Notes: generated by a model from the letters alone, not told the origin. Positions 46,142 to 56,063 are shown, counted from the stretch's first letter. The stretch: DNA of 64,000 nucleotides from Butyrivibrio fibrisolvens 16/4 (GCA_000209815.1 FP929036.1:1013110-1077109); one strand, 5' to 3'. Numbers and translations are program-made.

Positions 46142-46951
46142 ATGAATCTAAAAGAAAAGTATCAAAATCTAATTGAATACATAAAAAAGTTAGATAGAGT
46201 GGCTGTGGCTTTTTCTAGCGGTGTTGACTCTACATTTTTGCTTTATGCAGCAAGGCAGGCGTTGGGAGATGATGCTATAGCAATTACTGCTATTTCAGAT
46301 TTGATTCCAAAGAGAGAACAGGATGAGGCATCCCAGTTTTGTAACGAGCGAGGTATTAAGCAGATAGTTTATAAAGCTAATCCTTTCGAAGAGGATGGTT
46401 TTTCGGGGAATCCATCCAACCGCTGTTACATATGCAAGAAGTATTTATATTCTCATATGAAGGCTTTAGCCTTAGGATATGATATTCAACATGTCTTAGA
46501 GGGCTCTAATTTGGATGATGAAGGAGACTATCGTCCAGGAATGCAGGCTATAGCTGAGCTCGGCATTCTTAGTCCACTTCGAGTTATCGGTTTTACGAAG
46601 CAGGAAATTAGAGATTTATCTGCCCAGTTTGGGCTTCCTACAGCCAACAAGCCATCATTTGCCTGTTTGGCCAGCAGAATTCCTTACGAGGAGACCATTA
46701 CAGAAAATAAGCTATTTATGGTTGAAAAGGCAGAGGAACTTCTTTTTAATGAGGGCTTCAAACAATTTAGAGTTAGAATTCATGGCGACGATTTAGCCAG
46801 AATAGAAGTGCTTCCTGAAGACTATAATAGATTTATGGATGAGGAATTCAGAATTCGCATATACGATATTTTAAAGGTCTATGGTTTTAATTATGTATCA
46901 CTGGATTTAAAAGGATACAGAACTGGAAGTATGAATGAGGTATTGAAATAA
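46142..46951 (+). CDS. larE: ATP-dependent sacrificial sulfur transferase LarE
   Basis: A 269-residue PP-loop protein. LarE adenylates pyridinium dicarboxylate intermediates and gives up Cys sulfur to build the nickel-pincer cofactor of lactate racemase-type enzymes. PP-loop FSSGVDST (24-31); Cys175 in KPSFACLASRI lies at the position of the sacrificial Cys. Cys95 and Cys98 (NRCYICKK) are extra. larA, larB and larC are not in the window. The stop overlaps the tcdA start by one base, so it is co-expressed with sulfur/tRNA genes. Confidence 0.9.
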   Translation: MNLKEKYQNLIEYIKKLDRVAVAFSSGVDSTFLLYAARQALGDDAIAITAISDLIPKREQDEASQFCNERGIKQIVYKANPFEEDGFSGNPSNRCYICKKYLYSHMKALALGYDIQHVLEGSNLDDEGDYRPGMQAIAELGILSPLRVIGFTKQEIRDLSAQFGLPTANKPSFACLASRIPYEETITENKLFMVEKAEELLFNEGFKQFRVRIHGDDLARIEVLPEDYNRFMDEEFRIRIYDILKVYGFNYVSLDLKGYRTGSMNEVLK

Positions 46952-47666
46952 TGAATCAATTTTCAAGGACAGAGCTTTTGATAGGAAAAACCTCTGTTGA
47001 GAAATTAAATAACAAAAGGGTAGCCATCTTTGGAATAGGCGGTGTTGGTGGCTATGTGTGCGAGGCTTTGGTCAGAAGTGGCGTAGGTCATTTTGATTTA
47101 ATTGATAATGATGACGTGAGCCTCACAAATATTAATAGACAGATTATCGCTACACATTCTACAGTAGGAAGAGATAAGGTTGAGGTAATGAAGGAGCGTA
47201 TGCTTGATATTAATCCTCAGGTAGATGTGACAGTTCACAAATGCTTTTTCTTGCCAGATAATGCAGACACCTTTGATTTCAGCTGCTATGATTATGTTGT
47301 AGATGCTGTGGACACTGTTACAGCAAAGCTTTCTCTTATAATGAAGTGCAAAGAAAGTGGCACACCAATCATTAGCAGTATGGGTACAGGCAATAAGATG
47401 GACCCTAGCAGATTTAGGATAGCTGATATTAATGAAACTACTATGTGTCCTCTAGCAAAAGTAATGAGGAAAGAACTGAAAAACGTGGGGTTGATTCTCT
47501 TAAAGTAGTTTTCTCAGACGAAAAACCACTTGAGCCATCCACAGATGTAGAAGATGTAGAGGAACCTGCAGATGGAAGAAGAGCTGTACCAGGTTCATCA
47601 GCTTTTTGCCCTCCTGTGGCAGGACTTATAATAGCCAGTGAAGTAGTAAAGGATTTGATTAAGTAA
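46951..47666 (+). CDS. tcdA: tRNA threonylcarbamoyladenosine dehydratase, ThiF/TcdA family (frameshifted)
   Basis: An E1-like protein of about 238 residues when repaired. It activates t6A37 in tRNA with ATP and closes it to the cyclic form. Rossmann motif FGIGGVGGYVCEAL, NINRQI, and the DAVDTVTAK region are typical. One A is missing from A5 at 47479-47483; the repaired part reads MRKELKKRGVDSLKVVFSDE, and the C-terminus keeps SSAFCPPVAGLIIASEVV. It sits between larE and a TtcA-like gene. Confidence 0.88.
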
Positions 47667-47669
47667 TCT

Positions 47670-48559
47670 ATGAGTGATAATACAAATATTGATAATATGG
47701 AATTAGATAATGATGCCAGAAGGGCTGAGATAGAAAAAAGTATCAGAAAGAAATTTCACAAGCCACTTTTTCTCCATTTGCCCGAGCTTGCAAGCAGTAC
47801 GAACTTATAAAAGAAGGAGATCACATTTGTGTGTGCATCTCAGGTGGCAAAGACTCTATGCTTATGGCGAAGCTTTTTCAGGAAATTCAGCGTCACCAGA
47901 AGGTTCATTTTGAACTATCCTTTCTGGTAATGGACCCTGGATATAGCAAGGCCAACAGAGAACTTATTGAAAGCAACGCCAAGCTGATGGGTATTCCAAT
48001 CGAAATATACGAGAGTGATATTTTCGATTCGGTGGATAATATAGAAAAGAATCCTTGCTATCTTTGTGCTAGAATGCGTCGAGGTCATCTCTATGCCAAG
48101 GCCAAAGAGATGGGATGTAATAAAATAGCACTTGGTCATCACTATGATGATGTTATAGAGACTATACTTATGGGAATGCTTTACGGGGCTCAGGTACAGA
48201 CTATGATGCCTAAGCTCCATTCCACAAACTTCGAAGGAATGGAGTTGATTCGTCCTCTTTATTTGATTCGTCAGGATGATATCATCGCTTGGGTAAAATA
48301 TAATAATCTTAGATTTTTGCAATGTGCATGCCATTTTACAGAAAGAAATGCAAACTATTCACCAGACGATATAGTAGAATCAAAACGAATAGAAACAAGA
48401 AGACTTATTGCAGAGTTAAAGAAGGTTAATCCTTACGTAGAATCTAATATTTTCCGTAGCGTAGAAAATGTTAATCTGGCTACAGTTATTGCTTACAAGC
48501 AGGATGGGGTAAAGCATCACTTTTTAGATTCCTATGATGAGGCAAAGGGAGAAGAATAA
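47670..48559 (+). CDS. TtcA-like tRNA 2-thiolation protein (frameshifted)
   Basis: A PP-loop ATPase of about 296 residues when repaired. TtcA-type enzymes thiolate cytidine 32 of tRNA, using a [4Fe-4S] cluster. PP-loop ISGGKDS, CYLCARMRRG (CxxC), LGHHYDDVIETILM and a later CACHF Cys pair are the marks. One T is missing from T5 at 47767-47771; the repaired join reads KPLFSPFARACKQYELIKEGD. It lies 3 bases after tcdA and 2 bases before the LysR gene. Whether the target is C32 or another base is open. Confidence 0.85.
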
Positions 48560-48561
48560 TA

Positions 48562-49506
48562 ATGACATTACAACAGGTTTTATACGCACTTACTATTCAG
48601 GAATATGGCTCTATGAACAAGGCTGCAGAAAAGCTTTATATTGTTCAGCCTACACTTACAAGCGCCATTCAGGAGCTTGAAAACGAAGTTGGAATCACAA
48701 TCTTTATGCGTACCAACAAAGGTGTTATTGTTACACCTGAGGGCGAGGAATTCTTAAACGACATTAGAGGCTTTTATCGTCAATACGATATGGTTATGCA
48801 GAAGTACAGCGGTGAAGGCACCTACAAAAGAAAGTTTGGTGTTTCTACTCAGCATTATACCTTTGCAGTTCGCGCATTCGTTGATATGGCAAAACAGTAC
48901 GATATGAACGATTTCGATTTCGCTCTCCGTGAGACTACCACAATGGACATTATCAAGGATGTCAGCTCACTTAAGAGTGAGATAGGTATTCTTTATATTA
49001 ACGAGCTTAATCGTAAAGGATTAAATCGTCTTTTCACAGAGCACAGTCTGGAGTTTCATTCACTGATTAAGTGTAAAGCCTTTGTATATTTATGGCACGA
49101 GCATCCACTTGCAAAGATGGAATCTATCGGCATAGAGGATTTGCAGGATTATCCATGTATGTTTTTCGAGCAGGGTGATAACAGCGAATATCTTGCTGAG
49201 GAAATCCTCAGTGAAAACTTCTACCCAAAGATGCTTCGTGTAACAGACCGTTCCACAATGCTTAATCTGGTCCGTGCACTTAACGGATATACGTTATGTT
49301 CAGGTATCGTATGGGGCGATCTTAACGGAGATGGCTATATTGTTGTACCATTCCGTGGAGATGAGGAAAACCCAAACAGTGTTATGGATATTGGCTATAT
49401 CACCAAGAAAAATACTGTTATGTCAAAGATGGGGCAGCAGTTTTTGGAAGAGGTAGATAAGGCCTTAGAGCAGATTGATAAGTCTGTTATTTATGAAGAG
49501 GAATAA
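48562..49506 (+). CDS. LysR family transcriptional regulator
   Basis: A 314-residue regulator. N-terminal winged HTH (about 3-60, GSMNKAAEKLYIVQPTLTSAIQELENEVG), then the two-lobed effector domain (about 90-300). It is the last gene of the larE-tcdA-ttcA-like run, 2 bases after the preceding stop. LysR proteins such as CysB/CmbR govern sulfur metabolism in other bacteria, so a sulfur role fits the setting, but it is not shown by the sequence. Confidence 0.88.
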   Translation: MTLQQVLYALTIQEYGSMNKAAEKLYIVQPTLTSAIQELENEVGITIFMRTNKGVIVTPEGEEFLNDIRGFYRQYDMVMQKYSGEGTYKRKFGVSTQHYTFAVRAFVDMAKQYDMNDFDFALRETTTMDIIKDVSSLKSEIGILYINELNRKGLNRLFTEHSLEFHSLIKCKAFVYLWHEHPLAKMESIGIEDLQDYPCMFFEQGDNSEYLAEEILSENFYPKMLRVTDRSTMLNLVRALNGYTLCSGIVWGDLNGDGYIVVPFRGDEENPNSVMDIGYITKKNTVMSKMGQQFLEEVDKALEQIDKSVIYEEE

Positions 49507-49516
49507 AATAGTAAAA

Positions 49517-49547
49517 AAAACTCAGGGCTACATAAACCCTGAGTTTT
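49517..49547 (+). terminator. bidirectional terminator between LysR and Rrf2 genes
   Basis: AAAACTCAGGG pairs with CCCTGAGTTTT (loop CTACATAAA). A-run on the left and T-rich right flank let it work on both strands between convergent genes. Confidence 0.88.
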
Positions 49548-49554
49548 ATTTTAT

Positions 49555-49956
49555 TTATGAATTTACCAAATCACTGAGCTTCTTGCCATAGAAGAAGTCT
49601 CTTTCAAGCATATAGAACTCTGTCCACATAGGAAGAGTTTTGCAGATTCCCTCCCTAGGGCATTCCATATTTTCGTCTGCCAGGCAGGCTACAGGAGATA
49701 GGCTGCCTTCCATAAGCTCGATGATTTCTCCAACGGAATATTCTTCGGGCTTTCTAGTGAGCTGGTAGCCGCCACCTTTTCCGCTGACGCCCTTTACGAA
49801 ACCACCGTGAACTAATTCTTTTACTATAATCTCTAAGTATTTCTTTGAAATATCCTGACGCTCTGCAATATCCTTTAATGGAATATATTCCTCGGGATTC
49901 TGTTGCGATAAATCTATCATAACACGTAAAGCATATCTGCCTTTTGTACTGAACAT
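49555..49956 (-). CDS. Rrf2 family transcriptional regulator, IscR-like
   Basis: A 133-residue regulator. The N-terminal winged helix (MFSTKGRYALRVMIDLS, LKDIAERQDISKKYLEIIVKEL, GFVKGVSGKGGGYQL) is typical. Cys91, Cys99 and Cys105 (VACLADENMECPREGICKTL) are placed almost exactly like the cluster ligands of IscR (92, 98, 104), so it probably carries an Fe-S cluster and senses cluster supply or cysteine. It is divergent from the SGNH/amino-acid ABC operon. Related candidate binding sites lie in its own promoter, before nifS and before that operon. Confidence 0.92.
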   Translation of the reverse strand: MFSTKGRYALRVMIDLSQQNPEEYIPLKDIAERQDISKKYLEIIVKELVHGGFVKGVSGKGGGYQLTRKPEEYSVGEIIELMEGSLSPVACLADENMECPREGICKTLPMWTEFYMLERDFFYGKKLSDLVNS

Positions 49957-49979
49957 ATTTATGTCCTCCTTTTCACACT

Positions 49980-50008
49980 ATTATACGATAGGTTAGTAGG
50001 CAATACAA
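49980..50008 (-). promoter_or_regulatory. promoter of the Rrf2 gene with TAGGT-N3-TAGG site
   Basis: On the minus strand TTGTAT (50008-50003), 17-bp spacer, TATAAT (49985-49980). The spacer is filled by TAGGTTAGTAGGCAATA (read on +, 49989-50005), which recurs with two changes in the nifS leader. This suggests autoregulation. Confidence 0.65.
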
Positions 50009-50073
50009 CAAAAGCAAATAGGTCTGGCTATAAAGGGAATTGATAGCGGTATATAAATTTTGTCGATTGTAAA

Positions 50074-50107
50074 ACCTATTGACTTGGTAGGTAGATAGGT
50101 TTATTAT
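50074..50107 (+). promoter_or_regulatory. promoter/operator of the SGNH-amino-acid ABC operon
   Basis: TTGACT (50079-50084), 17-bp spacer, TATTAT (50102-50107). ACCTA-N9-TAGGT (50074-50092) covers the -35, and TAGGTAGATAGG (50088-50099) fills the spacer. Both elements occur at nifS as well. Confidence 0.7.
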
Positions 50108-50141
50108 ATCGCCATAACAACGAGAAAGGAGACCACTTGAA

Positions 50142-50762
50142 ATGAAAAGTGTACTTTGTTTTGGCGATTCAAACACATACGGATTGAAGCCAGATGGTAC
50201 TGGAAGATACGAGAAGAATGAAAGATGGACAGGTATACTTTCAGATTTGCTCAAAAATAAAGACTACGAAGTAATAGAAGAAGGACTTGTTGGACGCACT
50301 ACTGTTTTTGAAGACAACACCAGAATAGGCCGAAATGGTTCAAAGCTTCTTCCTGTATTACTAGAGAGTCACGGCCCAGTGGACATAGTGGTTTTGATGC
50401 TAGGCACAAATGATTGTAAGACGGTATATAATGCATCACCTACACTTATAGCCAGGGGCACAGAAATCCTTCTTAAGCAAATAAGAGCAAATAATAATCA
50501 GGCAAAGATTTTGCTCCTTTCTCCGATTTATCTTGGTGAGCAGGTTTGGAAGCAGGAATATGATCCTGAGTTTGATGAAAAATCTGTTGTTGTTTCCAAA
50601 GAGCTTAAGGCAGTATTTGCAAAGCTTGCAGAGGAATTTGACTGTATGTTTTTGGCAGCATCTGATGTGGCGAAGCCTTCAGAAACGGATCAGGAACATA
50701 TGGATAAAGAAAGTCATAGATTCCTTGCAGAGGCTGTATATAAAAAATTGATAGCAGCTTAG
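50142..50762 (+). CDS. SGNH/GDSL hydrolase family protein
   Basis: A 206-residue hydrolase without signal peptide, like arylesterase-type SGNH enzymes. Block I CFGDSNTYG (Ser nucleophile about residue 10), Gly in EEGLVGRTT, block III LMLGTNDCK (Asn), and a C-terminal DKESH segment with the catalytic Asp/His pair. It is the first gene before an amino-acid ABC transporter, under the Rrf2-type operator. It might deacylate an imported compound, which is a guess. Confidence 0.85.
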   Translation: MKSVLCFGDSNTYGLKPDGTGRYEKNERWTGILSDLLKNKDYEVIEEGLVGRTTVFEDNTRIGRNGSKLLPVLLESHGPVDIVVLMLGTNDCKTVYNASPTLIARGTEILLKQIRANNNQAKILLLSPIYLGEQVWKQEYDPEFDEKSVVVSKELKAVFAKLAEEFDCMFLAASDVAKPSETDQEHMDKESHRFLAEAVYKKLIAA

Positions 50763-50791
50763 TATTAACATAAAGAAAAGAGGACGAAAAA

Positions 50792-51688
50792 ATGAAAAAG
50801 AATTTTATCAACAAAGTAACAGGATTAACTTTAGTGGGAGCACTTGCAGTTTCGGGATTTACAGCTTGCGGAGCTAGCGCTTCTTCTAGTGATGTAGCTG
50901 GTACAGATGAGGCAACAGTAGAGTCTGCATCAAGTGCAGCAGGATATAGAACATTAGATGAAATCAAGGAAAGCGGAACAATCAACATCGGTGTATTTTC
51001 TGATAAGAGTCCATTTGGTTTCGTTGATGAAAATGGTGAGTACGCTGGATACGATGTATATTTTGCAGAGCGTATCGGTGAAGACCTTGGTGTAAAAATC
51101 AATTATGTTTCTACAGAGGCAGCAAATAGAATTGAATATCTTCAGACAGGAAAGGTGGATATTATCTTAGCTAACTTTACAGTTACTGAGGAGCGTGCTC
51201 AGGAGGTTGATTTTGCACTTCCTTATATGAACGTAGCACTTGGTGTTGTTTCACCAGATTCAGCAGTTGTAGAAAGCCTTGATGACCTTGGTGCAGATGA
51301 TCAGATTATTGTAATCTCAGGTACAACAGCAGAGACTTATCTTACAAAGAACTATCCAGATATCAAGCTTCAGAAGTATGATGCTTACGCAGAGGCAAAG
51401 ACAGCATTTGAAAACGGCACCGGCGTAGCTTGGGCTAATGATAATACAGAAGTTATCGCATTCTCTCTTGAGAACGAAGGCTATACAGTAGGTATTCCAT
51501 CACTTGGAGATCAGGATACAATCGCACCTGCTGTAACAAAGGGAAATGACACACTTCTCAAGTGGCTCAACGAGGAAATCGAGACACTTGGTACAGAGAA
51601 CTTCTTCCATGCAGATTATGAGGCAACACTTCTAGATACTTATGGTGCAGATTATGAAGATACACTTGTATTAGAAGGTGGAAAGTAA
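50792..51688 (+). CDS. polar amino-acid ABC transporter binding lipoprotein
   Basis: A 298-residue SBP_bac_3 protein. Lipobox TACG context (Cys about 26, GFTACGAS). Typical lobes: SGTINIGVFSDKSPFGFVDENGEYAGYDVYFAERIG and ILANFTVTEERAQEVDFALPYM, with ligand-carboxylate Arg in TEERAQ. The sulfur-related neighbours and Rrf2-type operator make cystine or a related sulfur amino acid the best guess. Two permeases and an ATPase follow. Confidence 0.88.
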   Translation: MKKNFINKVTGLTLVGALAVSGFTACGASASSSDVAGTDEATVESASSAAGYRTLDEIKESGTINIGVFSDKSPFGFVDENGEYAGYDVYFAERIGEDLGVKINYVSTEAANRIEYLQTGKVDIILANFTVTEERAQEVDFALPYMNVALGVVSPDSAVVESLDDLGADDQIIVISGTTAETYLTKNYPDIKLQKYDAYAEAKTAFENGTGVAWANDNTEVIAFSLENEGYTVGIPSLGDQDTIAPAVTKGNDTLLKWLNEEIETLGTENFFHADYEATLLDTYGADYEDTLVLEGGK

Positions 51689-51739
51689 AATTTTTATAAT
51701 TCGTGTTTACGATATGAAAGGAACAGTTAACCTGAAGTA

Positions 51740-52398
51740 ATGGATAAGGATATTCTTATTGGATATCTCCCACTATACAAGGAAGCACTCATATTAACAC
51801 TAAAGATTGGATGGCAGGGCATTTTACTAGCGTTTGTGATAGGACTAATAGGCTCTGCCATCGTACATTTTAGGGTGCGAGTGCTAAAAAGCATATTGGG
51901 AGTATATATTGAAATTTTTAGAAACACACCACTTTTGGTGCAGTTATTTTTATTTATTTTGCCTTGCCAAAGGTGGGCATACAAATCACAGCAGAAACCT
52001 GTGGTGTACTGGGACTTGGTCTTTTAGGTGGAGCCTACATGATTGAAACTTTTAGAAGTGGTGTAGAGGCTATTCCTAATATTCAGACAGAGAGTGCAGC
52101 AAGTCTTGGGATGAGTAAATTTCAGATTTTGTGGCACATAATATTGCCTCAGGCAATCACCATAAGTGTGCCAGGACTTCTTGCAAATGTAATCTTCCTT
52201 TTAAAGGAGACCTCAGTATTTTCTACAATCAGCCTTATGGATTTAATGTTTACCGCAAAGGATTTGATTGGTATGTATGCAAAGACTATAGAATGCCTTT
52301 TCCTTTTGGTGGTGTTCTACCTGATAATGCTTCTTCCTATTTCTATCATAGGAGCAATAGTAGAAAGGAGGATGCGTTATGGCCAGTTTGGGAATTGA
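51740..52398 (+). CDS. amino-acid ABC transporter permease (frameshifted)
   Basis: A His/Glu/Gln-type permease of about 219 residues when repaired, with four to five helices and the EAA-like loop SAASLGMSKFQILWHIILPQAI. The frame breaks in the T-rich stretch 51946-51960, where one T appears to be missing; repaired, it reads LFLFYFALPKVGIQITAETCG. It overlaps the next permease gene by 20 bases. Confidence 0.85.
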
Positions 52399-53053
52399 TG
52401 TTTTGTTTAAAGGTACAAACTTTCTTAGACTTCTCCAGGGATTATGGGTATCTATTGAAATCAGCTTGATATCAGTAGTGCTTAGTATTTTCCTTGGACT
52501 GGTGGTAGGAGTTTTGATGACAGTAAATAATAAGATCTTACACGCATTTCTTAAGGTTTATCTTGAAACTGTAAGAATCATGCCACAGATGGTTTTATTG
52601 TTTATTGTATATTTTGGAACCACAAGAGTTTTTGGCTGGGACATGTCGGCTGAATCATCAGCGATTTTCGTATTTACGTTTTGGGGAACAGCAGAGATGG
52701 GAGATTTGGTTAGAGGTTCTATAAAAAGTATCCCAATCATACAGTTTGAATCAGCTTGGGCGCTAGGAATGGATAAACTACAGACATATTTTTATATTAT
52801 CCTTCCACAGACAGTTAGACGTTTGATTCCACTATCTATAAATCTTATTACTAGAATGATTAAGACAACATCCCTTGTAATGATGATTGGTATTGTGGAA
52901 GTTCTGAAGGTGGCTCAACAGATTATAGAAGCAAATAGAAAGACTTCGCCAAATGCGGCATTTGGAGTTTTTCTGGTGGTGTTTTTACTATATTTCATTG
53001 TGTGCTGGCCTATTAGCAGGCTTGCCGCTTACTTGGAAAAAAGGTGGGCATAA
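52379..53053 (+). CDS. amino-acid ABC transporter permease
   Basis: A 224-residue inner-membrane permease of the HisM/GlnP family. The helical core contains the EAA loop FESAWALGMDKLQTYFYIILPQTVRRLIP. AGGAGG lies about 9 bases upstream inside the preceding gene. Pairs with the upstream permease to form a heterodimeric channel. Confidence 0.92.
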   Translation: MASLGIDVLFKGTNFLRLLQGLWVSIEISLISVVLSIFLGLVVGVLMTVNNKILHAFLKVYLETVRIMPQMVLLFIVYFGTTRVFGWDMSAESSAIFVFTFWGTAEMGDLVRGSIKSIPIIQFESAWALGMDKLQTYFYIILPQTVRRLIPLSINLITRMIKTTSLVMMIGIVEVLKVAQQIIEANRKTSPNAAFGVFLVVFLLYFIVCWPISRLAAYLEKRWA

Positions 53054-53794
53054 ATGAGCGAATTATTGAAAGTAACACATTTACATAAAGAGTTTGGACC
53101 AAACGTGGTTTTAAAGGATATTAATTTGTCTGTAAAAAAGGGAGAGGTAGTAGTAATTATTGGCCCTTCCGGCTGCGGAAAAAGTACATTCCTTAGATGC
53201 TTAAATGGATTAGAGGAAATACAAAGTGGAGTAATAACTGTGGATGGCCTTCCAGTGGAGGCTGGAAAGCGTGATATTACAAAGCTTCGACAGAAGATAG
53301 GAATGGTATTCCAGTCTTACGAGCTATTTCCTCACAAGACGGTTTTGGAAAATATTATACTGGCTCCTACAAAGGTGCAGAAAAGAACAAGAGAGGATGC
53401 TGTTAAAGAAGCGTTAGAGCTGCTGGATAAGGTGGATTTGGTAGATAAAAAGGATTATTATCCTCGTCAGCTTTCCGGTGGACAAAAGCAGAGAGTGGCA
53501 ATAGTACGAGCACTTCTTATGCATCCAGAGGTAATATTATTTGATGAGGTTACAGCAGCTCTTGATCCTGAGATGGTTCACGAGGTTTTAGAGACTATGC
53601 TGGCATTGGCAAAGGCTGGTTCTACTATGCTTATTGTCACCCATGAAATGGAATTCGCAAAAGCGATAGCGGATAGAATTATTTTTTTAGACAAGGGTGA
53701 TATCGTAGAGGAAACAGAGGATGTTAAGGGGTTCTTTGCAGAGCCGGAAACAGAGCGAGCTAAGAAGTTTTTAAAGACCTTTGCTTATGAATAA
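53054..53794 (+). CDS. amino-acid ABC transporter ATP-binding protein, GlnQ type
   Basis: A 246-residue ATPase that starts immediately after the permease stop. Walker A GPSGCGKST, Q-loop FQSYELFPHKT, signature LSGGQKQRVAIVRAL, Walker B VILFDEVTAALDPE and switch His in IVTHEM. It completes the importer with the two permeases and the binding lipoprotein. Confidence 0.95.
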   Translation: MSELLKVTHLHKEFGPNVVLKDINLSVKKGEVVVIIGPSGCGKSTFLRCLNGLEEIQSGVITVDGLPVEAGKRDITKLRQKIGMVFQSYELFPHKTVLENIILAPTKVQKRTREDAVKEALELLDKVDLVDKKDYYPRQLSGGQKQRVAIVRALLMHPEVILFDEVTAALDPEMVHEVLETMLALAKAGSTMLIVTHEMEFAKAIADRIIFLDKGDIVEETEDVKGFFAEPETERAKKFLKTFAYE

Positions 53795-53900
53795 AACATA
53801 AATTTTTAAAATCTAATTAACTATTTTTTCATATTTGCAAATTATAATCCAAGTTGGGTGGATACGTATATACGATAGCTATTTTATAAGGAGTTATACT

Positions 53901-55961
53901 ATGGCAAAGGAAAAGAAAGTTAAGAAAACACAGGCACAGGCTGGCAATATCAAGTTAATGGATAGTGTAAAGACAAAGCTTATTCTTATTATGGCTTTGT
54001 TGGTAGCTGTGCCTCTTTTAGTTGCGATTATTATCAGTTATCAAAGTTCAACATCAAAGGCTCATGCGGATGCTCTAGAGTTGCTTTCAGCTACAGGTAA
54101 GATGGTAGAGACAGAGTTCTCCGAGATTGTTGGGAAAAATACAGCGGCGTTAGCTACATTTGCATCTGCTCCTAGTACAATTAACTATCTGGAGTCCCAG
54201 GCTCTTCCTGAAGAAGAGCGGTCAATTCCAGATGATGTTATGATGGCACATTTGGATGCAATCAATGATTATATGGCAGATGGTAACATAAATGTTATTT
54301 TATCACTTCCAAATGGTCAGCAGCTTCTTCGTGCAGATAGAAAAGAGCTTGCAAATATTGCTGATAGAGAATATTTCCAGGCTGCTATTAATTCTGGAGA
54401 ACCAGCAGTATCAAATATCGTAGTTAGTAAATCTGTGGGTAATAGAATTACAATTATCTGCGTGCCTATTTATAGTGAAGATCATTCAAGGATTATCGGT
54501 ACAGTTCAAAGAAGCTTTGATTTAAATAATATTCATCAGTTCCTTGCAGAGAATATCGCTGATGGATATATCGCTGATAGAACAGGTATGATGGCAGCAC
54601 ATGCCCAATTTGAAATCAGTCCAGAGGAAGAGTACGATCTTAGTGCTTTTGGATTTGTAGATTCAGAAGAGTCAAGTGGAGTTATCGAGGCTACTTTTGA
54701 TGCAGGTCTTACATATATGTCCTGGACCAGAGAGCCTGCGACTGGATATTATGTAGTAGTTTCTAAAACAAATGCAGAGATTATGTCCTCTGCAATCCGT
54801 TCAGCAATGCTAATAGTAATTGTCGGTTTGATCCTTTTGATTGTAGCTATTGTTATTTCATTGATTATGGCAACCAGTTTTACAAAGCCAATCATTGCTG
54901 TTACAGGTTCCATCACACAACTTGCTGATGGTAGATTTAAGAGAATCGATGGATATACAAAACGTAAAGACGAATTTGGTGAAATTGTCCGCAGTACAAA
55001 CTCCGTTATTGATAGGTTAGGTTCAATAGTAGCATCTATTAAACATTCTGCAGCCACTGTTACAACATCCTCTGAGGATTTGGCAGATATGGCTAATCAG
55101 ATTGCAGCTACCACAGATACCGTAGCAACAGCAGTCCAGGAGATTGCAACAGGTGCTGTTCAGCAGGCGGAAGAAATACAGGAAGCAGCAGAGAATGTAG
55201 GTAAGATTACTGATGCTGTATCAGGCGTACAGGCATCTACAGACAATATGGAAGGCCTTGCAGGAAGGATGAAGGAAGCATCTCAGGCATCTAGTAAATC
55301 ACTTCTTAACCTACAGGATTCTAGTAGTGATATGACAGCTAAGATAGAAGAAATCGCCAGAACGATTTCTGCTACAAAGGATGCTGTTACAAGTATTAAT
55401 GAAAGCGTAGAGGGTATTTCGGGAATCGCTTCACAGACAAACCTCCTTTCACTGAATGCTTCGATTGAGGCAGCCCGTGCTGGTGAGGCAGGTAAGGGCT
55501 TTGCAGTTGTGGCAGAGGAAATCAGAAAACTTGCTGATGATTCAGATAGCATGGCTCAGGATATTAGAACCCAGATGGATGTACTTCTGAAGCAATCTGA
55601 GGCAGCTGTTGCAGCAGCTAATCTTGTAAAGCAGGGCAACCTAGAGCAGCAGGAAGCAATCGGTGGAACCCTTGAATCTGTTAATGGTATGCTTGAGGAT
55701 ATCAATGGTACTGTTGATGGCGTAAGAGAGATTGCCGGTGGGGCAGAAACCTGTGTATCTTCAAACGATATAGTTTCCGATACAATGTCATCACTTTCTG
55801 CTATTTCAGAAGAGAATGCAGCATCTTCAGAAACTACAGGAGCTTCTGTTCAAGAGCTTTCAGCTACAGTTTCTAGTCTTGCAAACTCTGCAGACGATTT
55901 GAAAGATATTGCTGTTAAGCTTAATGAAGAGATTTCATTCTTTAAGGATGATACAGAATAA
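53901..55961 (+). CDS. methyl-accepting chemotaxis protein, Cache sensor (paralogue)
   Basis: A 686-residue chemoreceptor built like the one at 31742: first helix about residues 30-50 ([16 protein letters not shown]), Cache domain (about 52-295, [21 protein letters not shown]), second helix about 300-322, HAMP, signalling rod. The last 290 residues differ from the other receptor at only a few positions, whereas the Cache domains have diverged. AAGGAG precedes the ATG at 53901. Position after the amino-acid ABC operon may hint at an amino-acid ligand. Confidence 0.93.
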   Translation: MAKEKKVKKTQAQAGNIKLMDSVKTKLILIMALLVAVPLLVAIIISYQSSTSKAHADALELLSATGKMVETEFSEIVGKNTAALATFASAPSTINYLESQALPEEERSIPDDVMMAHLDAINDYMADGNINVILSLPNGQQLLRADRKELANIADREYFQAAINSGEPAVSNIVVSKSVGNRITIICVPIYSEDHSRIIGTVQRSFDLNNIHQFLAENIADGYIADRTGMMAAHAQFEISPEEEYDLSAFGFVDSEESSGVIEATFDAGLTYMSWTREPATGYYVVVSKTNAEIMSSAIRSAMLIVIVGLILLIVAIVISLIMATSFTKPIIAVTGSITQLADGRFKRIDGYTKRKDEFGEIVRSTNSVIDRLGSIVASIKHSAATVTTSSEDLADMANQIAATTDTVATAVQEIATGAVQQAEEIQEAAENVGKITDAVSGVQASTDNMEGLAGRMKEASQASSKSLLNLQDSSSDMTAKIEEIARTISATKDAVTSINESVEGISGIASQTNLLSLNASIEAARAGEAGKGFAVVAEEIRKLADDSDSMAQDIRTQMDVLLKQSEAAVAAANLVKQGNLEQQEAIGGTLESVNGMLEDINGTVDGVREIAGGAETCVSSNDIVSDTMSSLSAISEENAASSETTGASVQELSATVSSLANSADDLKDIAVKLNEEISFFKDDTE

Positions 55962-55974
55962 TTGGTAAATTACT

Positions 55975-56017
55975 AATAGCTAGTTATCAATTTGGTTGAT
56001 AACTAGCTATTATTTTT
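55975..56017 (+). terminator. terminator after chemoreceptor gene
   Basis: A 16-bp perfect stem (55975-55990 with 55996-56011, loop TTTGG), then ATTTTT. Confidence 0.88.
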
Positions 56018-56034
56018 GCCTAGAATTGGCCCTA

Positions 56035-56063
56035 TTGAACCTTGGAGCGATAAAGAATATTAT
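56035..56063 (+). promoter_or_regulatory. promoter of the metNIQ leader
   Basis: TTGAAC (56035-56040), 17-bp spacer, TATTAT (56058-56063). The transcript would begin around 56070 and carry the leader peptide. Confidence 0.7.

Noticed and set aside
48562-49506. Naming the LysR gene cysB/cmbR
   Set aside because: Only the neighbourhood suggests a sulfur role; the effector domain shows no motif I can tie to a named regulator.
31742-55961. Assembly duplication of the chemoreceptor gene
   Set aside because: Sensor domains and flanking genes differ clearly and third-codon bases vary in the shared half, so these are real paralogues.
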